Below, one piece after another: positions 42,182 to 52,127 of a stretch of 64,000 nt of DNA. Numbering within the stretch: position 1 is the stretch's first letter; the number at the start of each line of letters is the position of its first letter. The position numbers were made by a program, and so were the translations under genes. The stretch is from Bradymonas sp963697525. Its GTDB lineage: Bacteria > Myxococcota_A > Bradymonadia > Bradymonadales > Bradymonadaceae. Below the pieces are notes generated by a model that was given only the letters and a program-made list of their open reading frames with translations, had not been told where the DNA came from and ran no database searches. The DNA lies in assembly GCA_963697525.1 (NCBI GenBank), contig OY969087.1, positions 2,046,001 through 2,110,000 on the forward strand, given 5' to 3'.

Positions 42182-43987
42182 ATGCTCGAGCGAGGAATCG
42201 TTTATTTTCGCCTCCCGTTTTTGTGCACTGGACTGGTCGTGGCCCTCGCCATTGTGGTGGGCATCGAGGGTTGTTCGGGCGGCAGCAGTGGCCACTCGGG
42301 TCCCGTCATCGTTACGAACAACGACAACGGCGGCAATCCGCAGCCTCGCTGCGGAGACGGGGTGAGGTTTGGCGCCGAGCGCTGCGATGTCGGTGACCTC
42401 GACGGCAAGACATGTCAGGACTTCGGCTACACCGGCGGCAGCCTGTCGTGCGACAACACCTGTCACTTCAGCACCGCGGGTTGCTTCGGCATCCCCGACG
42501 GTTGTGGTGATGGTCAGTTGACGACTTCCGAACAATGCGAGGGGGTGGAACTGCGTGACGAGACCTGCCAGTCCCAGGGCTACTACTCCGGTGATCTGTC
42601 CTGCCGAGAGACCTGCGTGCTGGATACCTCCGGTTGCACCGGCTTTTGTGGCGACGCCCAGGTCAATGGGCAGGAGACCTGCGACGACGGAGTCAACGAC
42701 GGCACGTACGGACACTGCCAGCCCGATTGCACCGACCCGGCCACCTACTGTGGTGATGGGGTGGTCAACGGCCCGGAGAAGTGCGACGACGGCACCAACG
42801 ACGGCAGCTACGGCGGGTGCGCGTCTGATTGCATGAGCGTGGGCGGCCATTGTGGCGACGGCGTAGTCAACGGCAATGAGGTGTGTGACGACGGCACCAA
42901 CGACGGCAGCTATGGCGGCTGCATGCCCGGCTGCACCGCCAAAGCCGCCTACTGCGGCGATGGGCAGGTCAACGGCCAAGAGACCTGCGACGACGGCACC
43001 AATGACGGCAGCTACGGCGGGTGCTCCCCCGGCTGCGGGGCCGCCGGCGGCAATTGTGGGGACGGGCAGGTCAACGGTAACGAGGTGTGCGACAACGGCA
43101 CCAATAACGGCAGCTACAACGGGTGTATGCCCGGATGCATGGCCAAGGGACCACGCTGCGGCGACGGGCAGGTCAATGGCCAGGAGGCCTGTGACGACGG
43201 CGTCAACGATGGCAGCTACGGCAGTTGCACCTCCGACTGCTCCGCCAAGATCGGGTTTTCCGAGATCGCCATTGGGCGGGACCAGGCATGTGGCCTGCGC
43301 TACTCGGGCGCAATCAAGTGCTGGGCGAACTCCTCGGGTACCCCACCGTCGGGAAGCTTCACACATGTGGCATCGGGCTATAATTTTACCTGCGCGACCC
43401 GTCCTAACGGGATGGTGACCTGCTGGGGGAACCCCGATGCCGGCATGTCTACGCCTCCATCGAGAGCTTTCGAACAAATTGATGGTGGCAACCGCTTTGC
43501 CTGCGGCGTTCACCCCGACCACACGGCGAGCTGCTGGGGCCCCAATCGCGCCGACCCCCCAGTGGGTAACTTCATTCAAGTTACGGCGGGCTACGCCGTC
43601 GCCTGCGGGGTCCACACCGACCACACGGTGGAGTGCTGGGGCACCAGTCAGTATGCTCTCGACATTCCGCCCCAAGGAACATTTACCCAGGTGTCCGCGG
43701 GCAAAGGCTACGTCTGCGGCGTTCACACCGATGGCACGGTCGCTTGTTGGGGGGACCCGCTGGCTACGACCCCGTCAGGCACATTTACTCAGGTCGCCGC
43801 TTCGGGCTACCACGTCTGCGGGGTGAAGACCGACGGGACCGTGGCTTGCTGGGGGTACAATACCCAGGGCCAGAATGACGCGCCGTCATCCAACGACTTC
43901 GTCGCTGTGGGCGTGGGCGAAGGCTTTTCGTGCGGGCTTCATGCCAACGGCCGGGTAAACTGCTGGGGAAAATACTCGGGGCCCTGA
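42182..43987 (+). CDS. Lipoprotein with Myxococcus-type cysteine-rich repeats and RCC1-like repeats
   Basis: 601 residues from ATG 42182, with AGGAGAAG upstream. The lipobox is I-E-G-C at about 31-34. Residues 60-350 hold eight or so disulfide-rich repeats of the pattern C-G-D-G-x-V-N-G-x-E-x-C-D-D-G-T-N-D-G, as in myxobacterial surface proteins. The C-terminal 240 residues contain six or seven RCC1-like units with C-G-V-H-T-D-G-T-V-A-C-W-G, a beta propeller that here carries two cysteines per blade. It should be a rigid surface-exposed lipoprotein of the outer membrane. Several repeats are almost identical at DNA level, so copy number may vary between strains. Confidence 0.85.
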   Translation: MLERGIVYFRLPFLCTGLVVALAIVVGIEGCSGGSSGHSGPVIVTNNDNGGNPQPRCGDGVRFGAERCDVGDLDGKTCQDFGYTGGSLSCDNTCHFSTAGCFGIPDGCGDGQLTTSEQCEGVELRDETCQSQGYYSGDLSCRETCVLDTSGCTGFCGDAQVNGQETCDDGVNDGTYGHCQPDCTDPATYCGDGVVNGPEKCDDGTNDGSYGGCASDCMSVGGHCGDGVVNGNEVCDDGTNDGSYGGCMPGCTAKAAYCGDGQVNGQETCDDGTNDGSYGGCSPGCGAAGGNCGDGQVNGNEVCDNGTNNGSYNGCMPGCMAKGPRCGDGQVNGQEACDDGVNDGSYGSCTSDCSAKIGFSEIAIGRDQACGLRYSGAIKCWANSSGTPPSGSFTHVASGYNFTCATRPNGMVTCWGNPDAGMSTPPSRAFEQIDGGNRFACGVHPDHTASCWGPNRADPPVGNFIQVTAGYAVACGVHTDHTVECWGTSQYALDIPPQGTFTQVSAGKGYVCGVHTDGTVACWGDPLATTPSGTFTQVAASGYHVCGVKTDGTVACWGYNTQGQNDAPSSNDFVAVGVGEGFSCGLHANGRVNCWGKYSGP

Positions 43988-44044
43988 CGTTTGATGATTC
44001 CGGATCAAGCGGATACGCCGATTTGGGGATTTTGGGATTGGCTG

Positions 44045-44088
44045 CATCAGCCAATCAGCCAATCAGCCAATCAGCCAATCAGCCAATC
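44045..44088. repeat. 8-bp tandem repeat (AATCAGCC), five copies
   Basis: Consecutive AATCAGCC units, the first reading CATCAGCC, followed by AATCCC. It lies between convergent genes. Short units like this are prone to slippage, so length may vary. Confidence 0.85.
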
Positions 44089-44155
44089 CCGCTGGTGGAG
44101 AGCGTCCTGCGTCGTGCGGTTGCCAAGACGCAGGACTGTTCCAGCAACAATCGGC

Positions 44156-44776
44156 CTAGTACGACAGCGTCACCAATTGGCATTTGGACGTTGCGCCGCC
44201 AGCGTAGTCGTAGATGACGCGCAGGTTTGCGCCCTTGCTATTCTTGATGGGCAACACGATTTGGCGGCGTTGGGGTTGGCTGCCCGCAGATTTGTCCGCG
44301 ACCTTCTTCATGATCTCGGATTCCAGGTCCGACGGGCTGTTGATGCCATCTTCGGGGCCGCGCTGCTTGGCGCGCTGATAGAAGTGGTAGCCGTTGTCGG
44401 TCCAGTTCGCGGGCAGCATTTTGCTCCAAGCCGAGGGCGTGACGCTCTTCCAAAACTCGGTGGTCTTGCCGCTCAAGGTGAATTTGTAGGGACACGGTTT
44501 GGACTTCCCGAGCGTCGGGGCGGGCTCGGCCGGTGGTGCCTCGGAGTTGTCGGTCTGGGAGTTGTCGGCCTGGGTGTCTTTGGTGTTCGAGCTGTCGGCC
44601 TGGGTGTCCTTGGCCTGGGCGCCGGCGGAGTTCGAGGTCGCGGCGGTGCTGCCTTGTTGCGCACCGTTTTGCGACTTGTGCGTCGAGGCGCATCCGGCGC
44701 CGGCGAGCATGATGATGGCGGCGCCCAGAACGAGTTTGCGAAGGCTCGGGGCAACGATGGACGGGCGTGTCTTCAT
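44156..44776 (-). CDS. Small lipoprotein with Asn/Thr/Asp-rich linker
   Basis: 206 residues from ATG 44776, with an AGAGGG site upstream. Lipobox A-G-A-G-C is at about 25-29. Residues 30-85 are a polar low-complexity linker with several T-Q-A-D repeats, then a folded domain of about 115 residues with K-P-C-P-Y-K-F-T-L-S-G-K-T-T-E-F-W, F-Y-Q-R-A-K-Q-R-G-P-E-D-G and a closing C-Q-L-V-T-L-S-Y; two cysteines could bridge. I do not recognise the fold. It lies 38 bp after the 2398-residue gene on the same strand, so it may be the last gene of that cluster. Confidence 0.75.
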   Translation of the reverse strand: MKTRPSIVAPSLRKLVLGAAIIMLAGAGCASTHKSQNGAQQGSTAATSNSAGAQAKDTQADSSNTKDTQADNSQTDNSEAPPAEPAPTLGKSKPCPYKFTLSGKTTEFWKSVTPSAWSKMLPANWTDNGYHFYQRAKQRGPEDGINSPSDLESEIMKKVADKSAGSQPQRRQIVLPIKNSKGANLRVIYDYAGGATSKCQLVTLSY

Positions 44777-44814
44777 GGTAATTCCCTCTTTAGAATGGGT
44801 GAACGAATCAACAA

Positions 44815-47800
44815 TTACCTCAGTGACGATGAGGTCTTCGGCCACCAGCCGTCGGGCACGGGAATGCGCACGTCCGTGAGGCTGGCCAGCGGAAGTTGGG
44901 TAGATTTCGTGGTGGCGATCAGCGTGATGGTGATGCCGACAAACGCGCGGTGGGTCGACATCTTTTGTTGGTGGTACCAGGCGGTCAATTCGTCGGCGAC
45001 TCCCTGGGCAAAGGCGTCCAGGGAGGTGCCCGTGTCTGCCTGGGGCGCGGCGGCCTGCGAGGGGCTCGGCGTCAGGTGAAGGCGGTCGGCGAGCACCACC
45101 GCCGATGAGCTGAACAGGTCGTCGCCATTGGCGTCGCACCCCAGCGCGTAGGAGTAGCGGAACTCGGCCTTGAGCTCGCACGGCTGGGTGTGCGCTCCCG
45201 GTGTGACCGCCTGCAAGAAGGGCTTGAAGACGTTCTCGAGCGCGTCGGCGAGCGTGTCCGCCGCCGGCACCTCGATGGGATCGGTGACCTGGATGTGGGG
45301 CAGCGTCGGCGACGGGAACGCGGTGGGCTGCGTGCAGTAGATGAACGCCGGGTTGACCCGGTATCCCGCCGGCGCCTCGAGGTTGGCGTCGCGCACGATC
45401 CAATAATCCGACGTCGCCGTCTGATAGGTCAGGGCGTTGAGGTCGGACCACACCATCTCGAGCGCTTCGTCGTGCTTGGCCTCGTCGTACGGATAGGTCG
45501 CCACCTCCCAGTCGCCGCCCACCGGCGCCTGCGATGGCGGCGGCACCGGGGTGGGGGCCTGGGAGTAGCGCTGGCCGTTGATCGTCGGCCAGGGCGCGCC
45601 CTTTTGGGCGTAGACCTTCAAGATCTGCTGGCCGTCGTAGGCGTCGACGAAGTCGATCATATAACTTTGCTGCTCGGTGGTCTCCGAGTCGGTGCCCAGA
45701 TCGGCCGACGGATCAAAGAGCGCGAGCCAGGCGTCGGCGACCTCGGCGATCAGAAAGTTCATGGTCTCGATGAGCTCGTCGGGCGTCGGCTTCGAACCCG
45801 CCTCGCCCGGCCACAGCTTGCCGGTGATGCTGTCTAATTGCGACTCGATTTTGGCGTAGGTGACGCTGAAGTTGACCAGCGTCTGCAAGAGCGCCACCAG
45901 CCGGGACGACGGCGAATCGGACTGCGCCAGGGCGGTGACGCCGGCACCCTTTTGGCCCTCGGGATCTACCGGCGCGTTGTAGGTGATCGTCATCCACAAC
46001 TCGTCTTCGGCGTCCCGGTCCACCTTGTCCACGGTGACGTCGTAGTCCCAGGTCATGGCGCTGGCGATGATCTTGGCGATGGGATCGCCGTTGTGAATGC
46101 CGCCGGGAGCGGCCACGCCCTTCTGGCGCTTGCAACGGGGCAGGTCTGGGAAACGGCGCAGAGGGACGGGCACGTCCACCTCGCCCAGGGCCACGTCGAA
46201 GCGCGGGTCGGCGTCGGTGAGCACGAATTTGAGCCACGACGACGGTGTGTAGCCATAGTCCTCGTCGTCGGGACGGATGTCGTGTTCCAAGAAGCCCGGT
46301 TGGAATCGGGGCTCCAGCGGCAGCACGACCGAGGTGCCCGGATGCGCCGTGGTGGCCAGAAATGTCAGCCAGTTGGGCGCGGACTCGGTTGGCTGCAACG
46401 ACAGCCGCGCGCTGGTCAGAGAATAGGGATGCGACGTGTCGTCCGCGCCGGTCGAGCTGGTCTTGGCGTCGCAGACCGGCCCGTAGATCCTCGGGGCGAT
46501 CTTGTGGGCGCGCTCGAGGGTGCCCTCCACGCGCACGTCGAACGGGCGTTGCACCAGGGCCGTGGTGCCGTAGGCGCTCGACAGACTACGCAGCAACGCC
46601 TGCTGGAAGCGCTCGCGGGCCTGCGCGATGTCGCCGGGCGGCGGCGTACTGGCGTCGTCGGGCACGAATACCGGCTTCAATCCCTGCGAGATGGCGTCGG
46701 CGAGCACGGCCTTACGCTGCAGAAGGTTCTGGTAGATCTTTGGCTTTAGCGCGGCCACGGCCGTGGCCATCGAGGGCGCCAGGAAGGCGTCGAAGGCCTT
46801 CAGAAACGCGGCCGCCAGGGCGTCGATGTCCAGGCGCGCCGGCAGTTGGACCGGCTGGCCGTCGTCGTCGAGCGGGGGGACGATGTCGGAGATGTCCATC
46901 AGCTTGGTGCTCAGCGGCGCCAGCGAGAAGAACGCCGCCGGTTGACTGGTGTCGCAGTCGAAGGCGATGCCCTGCGTCTTGCTCAGGCGCACCCCCCACA
47001 AATAATCCGGCTGCATGGCCGCGTGCGCCCCGTCGGTGTCCGCGCGCAGCGCGAGCTTGAGCTCGCCGTCGGCGCCGTCGTACGCCGCGAAGGCGGCCTC
47101 GAAGTCGCGCGCGAACTGGCGCATCGCCACCCGGTCGGCGTCGCTGCTCGACGCCGTGTCCGAGGTGCTCGCCGGTTGCAAATCTGGCGGGATGGACGAG
47201 CTGACCTGATAGGCCTCGGCCATATGGTCGAGCGCCAGCGGGCTGACCAGCCCTTTGGGCCGGGTCAACCACAGCGTCTGACGCACCTCGAAGATGTCGT
47301 CGAGCTTGCAGACCTGAGAACGGTCCATCTGCAGCGCCAGTGAGCCGCGGACCTCGGATGCCTTCGTGGAGGGGTCTTTTACGACCGCTTCGAGCTGCTC
47401 GAGGACCGCGCCGACGAATGTCCGCAGGCTGGACAGGATGGTTTTGCTGGAGCCGCCGCCGTCGGGATCGACCGCGCCGTCGCCGGCGACCAGCGTGCTG
47501 GTGACTTTTGCCGAGGTGTTGGAGTCGTTCAGTTGCGCCACGACCACCCCGAAGCGTTTGACCGCCTCCTGTGCCTTGGCCTTGCGCTTGCCCGACGCCG
47601 TCGCGGCCGCATCCTTGCCGAGCACCAGTTGAGGTAGGAAGTGCAGCGACACCGCCATCGACGGCGCGCCGGACTTGTCCTTGGCGATCTGGTAGCCCGC
47701 GTGCACGCCCGGCCACTGCGCCGGCGGAATCAGCGCGTCGTTGTAGCCGACGGCGAAGTCGTGCTCCAGGCCATTGACCGGCAACGGATTGCCGAACAGG

Positions 47801-50800
47801 TCCAGCAATCGAAGGCTCAGGTGGGCATCGTCGCCCACCGGGGCGTAGATATGCGAATTCTCGCCCGGGTTGACGCCCGACTCCTTGATGAACCGGTAGG
47901 CCGGCACGACCTGGTGGTACAGCAGCGAGCCCTCGGTGACCTGCCCGGTGTCCGGGTTCGTGGGCTGTTTGGGGCCGATGGCGCGGCTCCACAGCGAGGC
48001 CCAATAGTTGGAATCGCTGGCGGCGTCTGCGGGGGCGTCGCCGCCGAGCCGTACCTGCATCATGTGGTAGAGACGGTCGGTGAACGACGGCGAGAAGGGC
48101 GCGTCGTTCTGGGCGCCGAGCATGTGAGAGACCGGCGTCCAACACACCTCGACGCCCACACACCCCGGCGGAAACGTCGGCTGGTATTGGGCGAGGTAGT
48201 TGCCCTGGGCGTCCCGGAGGCCCAGGTAGATCGAGCCGGCGACGTTTTTGTCGACGAGCAAGCAGTTTTCGATCGCCGGTGCCGGGTCGGTGTTAGCGGG
48301 CGCGAGCGTCACCAGCAGCGTCAGATCGGCGGACTCGCCGCGGAAGGCGCTCTCGGGCAGGCCCTTGCCGTCGGCCTGGGCGTAATACAGGTAGAACCCC
48401 GAGGCATGAGCGACGCTATTCTCCCACACCAACTCCAGCGCGTCGGGCACCTGATCGATGGTGGCGTGGGTGGGCCCGAGCGGCGCGGCGCTCTCCTCGG
48501 TGGGCCGGCGCCGGGCGAGCAGGTGCAGCGGAACCGCCACCGAGTTGGGATGGGTAGCGGTGGACAGGTTGGTCTTCAAAAAGATCGCCTGGCCGCCTTT
48601 GTCTTTGCCCGTGATGCTCACCGATTCGTAGCCCGAGCTGGCCGACGTGGTGTGTAGAATCTCCAGCGTGGCCATGCCGAGATCGCCTCGCGACAGCGCC
48701 TTTTCCAGCAGCGTGCGCGTCTCGTCGTCGGCGCCGTCGAGTTGGTACAGGTTCGGCACGTACGGCGACACGGCCTTGGCCTTGCCATCGTCGTCGAATT
48801 GAATTTGGGCGCTAGTGGTGGCGACGTCGCCGGAGCGCTCGCGATGGACCTTGTGGGCGCGCAGACGAATCTGGATCGCCCGGGCGAAGTTGATGGTCTC
48901 GAGCGCCGTATCCGAAGAGCTGACCGGTTTGTCGGTCAGAACCAGATCGTAGGGCGCCGCGCTCAGCTCCTTTTGCACCGGCTCGGGAAGCGGCACCACG
49001 AATTGATAGGGCTGGCCGTCGCGCGTCCACGGGATGCGATTTCGTGCGGCGAACCAGTGAGGATGTGACGAGACCGGCGCGATCGGCGTGACGGTGAACT
49101 GCCCGTCGCTGCTCGAGGCGTTCGCGCCGCCGGCGGCTTGCTCGACCTGCCAATTTGGCTGGGGCGCAGGCGGGGGCGCGGCGGCCGGCAGGTGTGAGGT
49201 CACGCTGGTCGGCGTCTTGGCCTCGGCGGCGAGCGTCGAGGCAGCGCTGCCGAATGTGATGGCCTGACCCAATGGGTCAGTCTCCACGCCCGGGTCGACC
49301 GAAAGAGTCGCCGAAAACGTACCCTTGTTCATCTGCATATCGACCTGCTGGCCGGTGAGCCCGAACACGCCGCCGAATTCATCGTCCTTCCACGCCCAGG
49401 GCGCGTTGGGGGTGGAGATCTGGGCGGGGTCGGGGAGTCGCATTCCGTGGAGCATGAAGCGCGAGACCATGCCGGCGACCGACGCGGCCACCGTGGCGTC
49501 GGGCATGGGCGGCGCGGCCGCCGGCGACGGGCGGCCGGCGCCGTCAGAGGCGTCGACCATCTTCTGGGCCAGGTAGCGCGACAGCGTCAGAAAATACTCC
49601 ACAAAGATCACGCCCGTCATCGACTTCCACACCGGCTCGCTACCCAGGCCCAGGCGCTCGAGCAGGACTTTCGTGCCTTCTTTGGGCGGCACCATCAGGT
49701 CCAATTCGGCGAAAAACGCCTCCACGATGGCGTCGTAATTCGACGGGGTTGGCGACGATAGCCCGAAATGTACCGGGCTTTGGGCGCCCGAGCAGGACAT
49801 CTGCAGTTGCGGGAACATCGGGAAGATCGCTCCCTGCAGCGCGGCGTTGCTCGCGGTCAGATCCACGGCCTCGATCCGGAAGTCGAACGTGTCGGCGAGG
49901 TGCGCCGCCAGGTCGTGTTGGAAGCCGGCGGGGCGCTGCCACCCGTGGCCGAGCGCCAAGCGGACGGCCTGCCAACTCGGCGAGGAACCTCCATAGTGGG
50001 CCAGCAGCCAGCCGGCCATCTCGGTGAGCAAGACCTCGAAGTCGGTCGTGGTCGCAGCGCTCGCGTTCGGGCTTGCGGGCGCCGGAACCACAAGCGAGGC
50101 CACCGCGCAGTTGGTGCCCTGGGCACTGGCGTCGTAGACCGTGGTCGGGTTGAGCAAAAAGTGGACGTGGACCGTCGTCTTTTCCTGGCCGGCGCCAACC
50201 GAGCGCGGCGCTGGCCTCGAGACGTCGGGCAGGTCGGCATCGCCGACCTCGCGGTTCACATACACCGGCTCCGGGCGCGGTTCGTCGAATAGCGGTTGGT
50301 CCAGCACATCGGGCCGCGGCGCCTGGAGCGACTTCTCGCCGGGGAATTGGTCCATGTTCTTGAGCGCCTTGACCGACGGCCCGTCCGGTTTGGCGTACCC
50401 GTTGCCCACGCCGATGACGAAGGTATGCGAGATGGTGGCGTGGAACCCGATGTGGATGGTGATGAACGCGATGTGGATGCTCAACGAGATATTGACGTGG
50501 GCCCAGATGGTGATGCCCGTCTTCTTGTCGGTCTCCACAGCGATATTCGCGCCCACCGACAGCGTGAGGTTGAGCGTCGCCGAGATGATGCCCAGGTCCA
50601 CCGAGCCCGACAGGATGCCCACGATGCTGGCCGCGGCGGTGAACCAGAAATAATCCGGCGGTCGGTCGATGCCGGCGTGCTCGCCCTTGGGAAGTTGCCA
50701 GGCCAGCAGCCCCTGGAACGAGGCGTGGACGGTCAGCGTGGCCTGCGCCGAGACCACCCCCTCCTGGAAGCTGCGCCCGATGCCGAAATACGCCGCCAGG

Positions 50801-52011
50801 CCGAACTCCAGGATGGGGTTGTAGTTGACGACGTCTTTTCCCTTGTCCTGGTGGGGTTGGTCGCCGCTTCGCATCTTGCCGAAGTAAAAGCCTCCCCCTC
50901 CCAAGAAGACCTCGAATTGGATGCCGATGGGTTCTTTGCCCGGCGGCCAGCCCACCGCCACCTGGAAGTCGCCGTTGGTGTAGATCCAGATGGCGAACGA
51001 CGGCAGGCTCAACGAGACTTCGCCGAGCTGAATCTGGCGGAATTTCTGCGGGAGGCTCAACTCGCCGTAGTACACCCCCAGGTGGGGGCCGAGCTTCTCG
51101 TACAGGATCTCGAAGACCAGGCCGTTGAACGGGCTGGCCGGCCGGCTGCAGGAGACCTCCAGGCCGTAGAGCACCGGGTCGTTGAACAGCACCCGCACTT
51201 CCCAGCCCTTGAGCAGCACGTGGGCGGCGATGAACCAGTCGCGGTCGGGGTGGTAATACTGCTCGATATGGTTCTCGAGCAGGCTCTGCGGGTCGTTGTC
51301 GGTGAAGAATTTCTCCAACTTGTCGAACGCGGTGGCCAGCGGGTCTTCGACCTGCATGTCCACCTCCGGCCCGAAGCGCTGTCCCAGCCCGAGGTATTTG
51401 ATCTCGAAGAGCTCACCCTGTCCGCTCGAGGGCACGGGAAAGGGATAGCTGACGATCTCGGTCTTGGAGGACTTCTTCTTGCCGGCGCCCGCGCTGGTGG
51501 GCCCGTTGCCGGTCTTTTGCGGCCAGAACTTCACCAGGGCGCGCAGGTCCATGCCCTCGCCGCGCATATAGCCGACCAGCAGCTCGTAGACCGTGATCTT
51601 GGGCTCCATGGTGATGCCCGGCACGAGCTGGCCACCCAGCGTGATGCCGCTGCCGGGCGCCGCGCCGGGCTCGGAGAGCTTGAGCACGGCCTGCACCGAG
51701 GCCTTTGCGCCGGTGGGCGTGGCGGTGATCTCGGGCTGGATGTTGACCTTGAAGATCTTGCTCCACGGCTCGTGCGCGCCGATGTCGGCGACCTTTTCGA
51801 GGACGTCGTATTTGATCAGGTCGGCGATGTCTCGGATGAGATCGTCGATGGAGAACGCCAGCACGGCGTTGGGATCGTCGGCGGGCTTGTAGGTCTCCAG
51901 GAAGAAGGTCGTGGGACCCATCCCCCGCCTAAAGCCCAGCTCCAAAAAGACGTCGGTGCCTTTGGGAGTGTCGTCGAGCTGTGCGGTAACGCCGAGCGTG
52001 AATTTGGGCAT
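44815..52011 (-). CDS. Giant (2398-residue) beta-rich protein of unknown family
   Basis: No signal peptide and no clear transmembrane helices. The N-terminus (M-P-K-F-T-L-G-V-T-A-Q-L-D-D) resembles that of the 150-residue protein encoded just upstream. The first 560 residues are dominated by amphipathic beta patterns, glycine-rich around L-G-G-G-G-F-Y-F-G and alternating in S-L-S-I-H-I-A-F-I-T-I-H-I-G-F-H. Later there is a fibronectin-III-like stretch (L-E-L-V-W-E-N-S-V-A-H-A-S-G-F-Y-L-Y-Y) and a beta-sandwich-like D-L-F-G-N-P-L-P. Codon use and GC are like the host chromosome. Extended beta architecture suggests a structural or surface-assembled protein, but export route and function are unknown. 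Confidence 0.75.
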   Translation of the reverse strand: MPKFTLGVTAQLDDTPKGTDVFLELGFRRGMGPTTFFLETYKPADDPNAVLAFSIDDLIRDIADLIKYDVLEKVADIGAHEPWSKIFKVNIQPEITATPTGAKASVQAVLKLSEPGAAPGSGITLGGQLVPGITMEPKITVYELLVGYMRGEGMDLRALVKFWPQKTGNGPTSAGAGKKKSSKTEIVSYPFPVPSSGQGELFEIKYLGLGQRFGPEVDMQVEDPLATAFDKLEKFFTDNDPQSLLENHIEQYYHPDRDWFIAAHVLLKGWEVRVLFNDPVLYGLEVSCSRPASPFNGLVFEILYEKLGPHLGVYYGELSLPQKFRQIQLGEVSLSLPSFAIWIYTNGDFQVAVGWPPGKEPIGIQFEVFLGGGGFYFGKMRSGDQPHQDKGKDVVNYNPILEFGLAAYFGIGRSFQEGVVSAQATLTVHASFQGLLAWQLPKGEHAGIDRPPDYFWFTAAASIVGILSGSVDLGIISATLNLTLSVGANIAVETDKKTGITIWAHVNISLSIHIAFITIHIGFHATISHTFVIGVGNGYAKPDGPSVKALKNMDQFPGEKSLQAPRPDVLDQPLFDEPRPEPVYVNREVGDADLPDVSRPAPRSVGAGQEKTTVHVHFLLNPTTVYDASAQGTNCAVASLVVPAPASPNASAATTTDFEVLLTEMAGWLLAHYGGSSPSWQAVRLALGHGWQRPAGFQHDLAAHLADTFDFRIEAVDLTASNAALQGAIFPMFPQLQMSCSGAQSPVHFGLSSPTPSNYDAIVEAFFAELDLMVPPKEGTKVLLERLGLGSEPVWKSMTGVIFVEYFLTLSRYLAQKMVDASDGAGRPSPAAAPPMPDATVAASVAGMVSRFMLHGMRLPDPAQISTPNAPWAWKDDEFGGVFGLTGQQVDMQMNKGTFSATLSVDPGVETDPLGQAITFGSAASTLAAEAKTPTSVTSHLPAAAPPPAPQPNWQVEQAAGGANASSSDGQFTVTPIAPVSSHPHWFAARNRIPWTRDGQPYQFVVPLPEPVQKELSAAPYDLVLTDKPVSSSDTALETINFARAIQIRLRAHKVHRERSGDVATTSAQIQFDDDGKAKAVSPYVPNLYQLDGADDETRTLLEKALSRGDLGMATLEILHTTSASSGYESVSITGKDKGGQAIFLKTNLSTATHPNSVAVPLHLLARRRPTEESAAPLGPTHATIDQVPDALELVWENSVAHASGFYLYYAQADGKGLPESAFRGESADLTLLVTLAPANTDPAPAIENCLLVDKNVAGSIYLGLRDAQGNYLAQYQPTFPPGCVGVEVCWTPVSHMLGAQNDAPFSPSFTDRLYHMMQVRLGGDAPADAASDSNYWASLWSRAIGPKQPTNPDTGQVTEGSLLYHQVVPAYRFIKESGVNPGENSHIYAPVGDDAHLSLRLLDLFGNPLPVNGLEHDFAVGYNDALIPPAQWPGVHAGYQIAKDKSGAPSMAVSLHFLPQLVLGKDAAATASGKRKAKAQEAVKRFGVVVAQLNDSNTSAKVTSTLVAGDGAVDPDGGGSSKTILSSLRTFVGAVLEQLEAVVKDPSTKASEVRGSLALQMDRSQVCKLDDIFEVRQTLWLTRPKGLVSPLALDHMAEAYQVSSSIPPDLQPASTSDTASSSDADRVAMRQFARDFEAAFAAYDGADGELKLALRADTDGAHAAMQPDYLWGVRLSKTQGIAFDCDTSQPAAFFSLAPLSTKLMDISDIVPPLDDDGQPVQLPARLDIDALAAAFLKAFDAFLAPSMATAVAALKPKIYQNLLQRKAVLADAISQGLKPVFVPDDASTPPPGDIAQARERFQQALLRSLSSAYGTTALVQRPFDVRVEGTLERAHKIAPRIYGPVCDAKTSSTGADDTSHPYSLTSARLSLQPTESAPNWLTFLATTAHPGTSVVLPLEPRFQPGFLEHDIRPDDEDYGYTPSSWLKFVLTDADPRFDVALGEVDVPVPLRRFPDLPRCKRQKGVAAPGGIHNGDPIAKIIASAMTWDYDVTVDKVDRDAEDELWMTITYNAPVDPEGQKGAGVTALAQSDSPSSRLVALLQTLVNFSVTYAKIESQLDSITGKLWPGEAGSKPTPDELIETMNFLIAEVADAWLALFDPSADLGTDSETTEQQSYMIDFVDAYDGQQILKVYAQKGAPWPTINGQRYSQAPTPVPPPSQAPVGGDWEVATYPYDEAKHDEALEMVWSDLNALTYQTATSDYWIVRDANLEAPAGYRVNPAFIYCTQPTAFPSPTLPHIQVTDPIEVPAADTLADALENVFKPFLQAVTPGAHTQPCELKAEFRYSYALGCDANGDDLFSSSAVVLADRLHLTPSPSQAAAPQADTGTSLDAFAQGVADELTAWYHQQKMSTHRAFVGITITLIATTKSTQLPLASLTDVRIPVPDGWWPKTSSSLR

Positions 52012-52127
52012 GGTCTGCCATCAACGAGCAGGAGAAAACCGAAGGCCGTGCGATGACGCGTAACCCGCCGCGGGAGGCCCCACAGAGGCGCTCCCGCGGC
52101 GCGTGCTGCGCCCGTCGTGTTCGGCGA

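Noticed and set aside
41915..43726. 603-codon minus-strand frame across the cysteine-repeat lipoprotein
   Set aside because: Repeats of V-A-A-V-I-G-A-V-V are just the antisense translation of the DNA repeats of the real gene.
44045..44088. Possible CRISPR or iteron array
   Set aside because: Eight-base units without spacers and no replication gene nearby.
50296..52056. Long open frame on the plus strand inside the 2398-residue gene
   Set aside because: Antisense shadow; rich in V, H, R, D and Q with no recognisable structure, and the minus-strand frame is continuous and protein-like.
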